From Mallotus nudiflorus (lineage: Eukaryota > Streptophyta > Magnoliopsida > Malpighiales > Euphorbiaceae): 64,000 nt of DNA. Both the position numbers and the translations under genes were made by a program. The notes beneath the pieces were generated by a model, which worked only from the letters and a program-made list of their open reading frames with translations, was not told the DNA's origin and made no database searches. Below are positions 61,741 to 64,000 of the stretch, piece by piece (positions within the stretch are counted from its first letter, which is position 1; each line of letters begins with the position of its first letter). Location of the stretch: the NCBI GenBank assembly GCA_947683625.1, contig CANTUR010000425.1:992001-1056000 (forward strand). The letters are read 5' to 3'.

Positions 61741-64000
61741 AGTTGGTGAATATATGTCAATCATTCCCAACTTGCCAAGTGAGTTGTAGAATGCTTTTCC
61801 AGATACAGCTTTTGTGAGGATATCAGCTAGTTGAGTCTAAGATGAAACATATAGAAGATCAATTGTCCCTTGGTTCAGATGATCTTTTATGAAATGTCTG
61901 TCAACCTCTACATGCTTAGTTTGATCATGTTGAACTGGATTGTTTGCAATTGCTATGGCTGCCTTGTTATCACAATGTAACAACATAGGCTTTGGATGTT
62001 TTAATCCCAGATCTTGAATAATTTGTCTTACCCAGAGCAACTCACACTCTATGAGTCATTCCTCTAAACTCAGCTTCAGTACTTGATCTTGCTACAACTT
62101 TCTGTTTCTTGCTTCTCCAGATGACTAAATTATTTTCAACAAATATGAAGTACCCGAACGTTGATTTTTTATCAGTCCAATCTCCAGCCCAATCAGCATC
62201 AGTATAGCCGATAATTTCATAATCCTTATTCCTCCCAAAGAATAACCCTTTACCCGGAGAAGACTTTAAATATCTTAATACTCGGTATACTGCATTCATA
62301 TGTTCTTTACTCGAAGAATGCATGAACTGACTTACAACACTTACTGCATAAGCAATGTCTAGCCGAGTATGAGATAGGTAAATCAACTTTCCCACTAACC
62401 TTTGATATTAATCTCTATCAGTTGGAACTTGATCTTCTAGGATTGAAAGTCCATGATTGACTTCAATGGGAGTCTCGGCTAGCTTACAATCAAGCATCCC
62501 TGTCTCTGTCAGTAGATCCATTACGTACTTCAGTTGGCAAAGAGAAATTCCTTGAGTTGATCTTGCAACTTCAATTCCTAAAAAATACTTCAAGTTACCC
62601 AAATCCTTAAGTTCAAACTCGGATGCTAACTGTCTTTGCAAGTTTATTATCTCACTCGGATCATTTCTAGTGACCACCATATCATCAACATATACAATCA
62701 ACGTAGTGACTTTACCTAACTTCTGTTTGATGAATAGTGTGTGATCAGCATCACTTTGCTTATATCCGAGCTTCCTCATGAAGGTTGAGAGTCATCCAAA
62801 CCATGCTTGAGGCGATTACTTGAGTCCATACAATGCTCTCTTTAATTTGCATACTCGGTCAATACATTTAGTTCTAGGTGGTGGATCCATATATACTTTT
62901 TCATCTATGGTTCCATTCAAAAATGCATTCTTTACATCAAATTGTCAAAGCGGTCAGTCCAGGTTGGCAGCTAAGGAAATAAGGACTCGGATGGTGTTCA
63001 TTTTTGCTACTGGGGAAAATGTATTTTCATAGTCGATTCCATACTTCTGAGTGTACCCCTTTGCTACCAATCGAGCTTTATATCGATTTATGCTTCCATT
63101 TAAATTAAGTTTGACAGTGAATATCCACTTGTACCCCACCATTTTCTTTCCTTCCAGAAAAGGAACAAGATCCCACGTCCGGTTCTTTTATAATGTCTCT
63201 ATTTCATCATTCATAGCTTTCTTCCAATCCGAATCATCTAAGGCTTCCTGCACATTACTCAGAATAGATACAGTAGATAATTGATTTACGGTAAGTGCAT
63301 ATGAGTTAGACAAATGGTTGGTTGATATGAAGTTATTAATAGGGTATTTAGCTTTGGTATGAAGGTCCGGATCATATTGTTTTTTCGGAACCCCTCTATT
63401 GATTCTAGAAGGATAACAAGGCTCAGTATTTGGAATTAAAGGAGACAATTTTACCTTATTATGCACTGCATCTGGAGTTTCTTTAGCTTCTGGTGTGGGT
63501 TAGGAAAATGTACTATCTTGATTACTCAAATTTTTTTTGATGTTCTATCTGAGTAAGATGCTCATACTTGGAACATCAAATGTTTATTCGGGTGAGATGC
63601 TCGTGCTCAGAACACCAGATGTCTGCCAGGGTAAGATGCTCGGAACACCAGATGTTTGTCCGGGTGAGATGCTCGGAACACTCAAAATATTTGGGAGACT
63701 CGGATTCGAAATACTCAGAATGCTATCTTCAAGCTCAAAGAGGTTTGAATTTTTCTCCCCCTGAAGAGAGCACTCGGAGTGGGAGAAGAAAGGAGAATTT
63801 TCATGAAATCGAACATCCCGAGTGACATACATCTTCTTTATATTCGGATCATAACACCGATATCCCTTTTGTAGATCCGCATAGCCAAAAAAGATACACC
63901 GGATAACTCGAGGGTCTAATTTGCCGAGTGTCTGATGAACATATGTCAAGCATCCAAAAACTTGAGGTTCGAGATTATTGAAGGGTGGAGATATGACAAT
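61741..64000 (-). pseudogene. Copia-2 pol, partial, with nonsense mutations
   Basis: Reading leftwards: integrase end (LDPRVIRCIFFGYADLQKGY, 63949 on); a spacer with a repeated GQTSGVPSILP-like peptide (63700-63560); RT beginning YKWIFTVKLNLNGSINRYKA (63130); FDVKNAFLNGT; ALYGLK; catalytic LIVYVDDMVVTRND (near 62690); then RNase H (IGYTDADWAGDW, SSTEAEFRGM, LLHCDNKAAIAIAN) to about 61760. Stops occur near 62990-62940, 62820, 62790, 62405 and 61840. Several are explained by single C-to-T or G-to-A changes from CAA, CGA or TGG. Otherwise it is well preserved. Confidence 0.87.

Larger units (their letters stand above)
61493..64000 (-). mobile_element. Copia-2: Ty1/Copia retrotransposon, 5' part beyond the window
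   Basis: Minus-strand order from the right: end of integrase, spacer, reverse transcriptase, RNase H, polypurine tract, 3' LTR. The domain content and the GKLIYLSHTRLDIAYAVSVV and ADWAGDWTDKKST motifs are those of plant Copia. A few nonsense changes suggest a relatively young but inactive copy. Confidence 0.88.

Overview
This window is nuclear DNA of a flowering plant, almost certainly a eudicot. It is AT-rich, has intron-containing genes with GT-AG splice sites, and about two thirds of it is LTR retrotransposon. The bark-storage-protein-like genes are best known from poplar and its relatives, so Malpighiales (Salicaceae or Euphorbiaceae) is my tentative guess. I see no bacterial features, CRISPR array, tRNA or rRNA.

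Four host genes lie on the minus strand: a 13-exon LIN/CERBERUS-type U-box/WD40 E3 ligase (7420-13387), two bark-storage-protein-like nucleoside phosphorylase paralogs with identical exon structure (BSP1, 14002-15776; BSP2, 49546-51360), and an eight-exon atypical bHLH transcription factor (56800-59872). I assembled all exon models by hand; phases close and no internal stops appear.

The two BSP genes come from a tandem segmental duplication. The unit ran from the 3' end of the bHLH gene through the intergenic DNA to the end of BSP. Copy 2 is 49532-56825. Copy 1 is 13986-16435 plus 46440-49410 and still carries about 96 bp of bHLH 3' end at its distal edge. Copy 1 is split by a 30-kb nest of retrotransposons, and copy 2 keeps the matching empty site.

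The nest has three levels, each supported by target-site duplications. A decayed Gypsy element with a tRNA-Asp-like primer site (Gypsy-C, 16436-46439, TSD CTTAA) is interrupted near its protease/RT junction by a decayed chromovirus (Gypsy-B, 19383-40072). The left LTR of Gypsy-B is interrupted by a nearly intact, recently inserted chromovirus (Gypsy-A, 20840-32064, TSD ATTTT). At the left edge a decayed Copia element (1-6962) is split by a related 3.3-kb solo LTR. At the right edge a second Copia element on the minus strand (61493-64000) runs out of the window.

I found no new multi-gene system. The most informative signals are the layered insertion history, one in-frame UAG between gag and pol of the young element, C-to-T decay in the older elements, a predicted 10-nt microexon in the E3 ligase gene, a new-looking MITE, and rearrangement scars in the BSP duplication.
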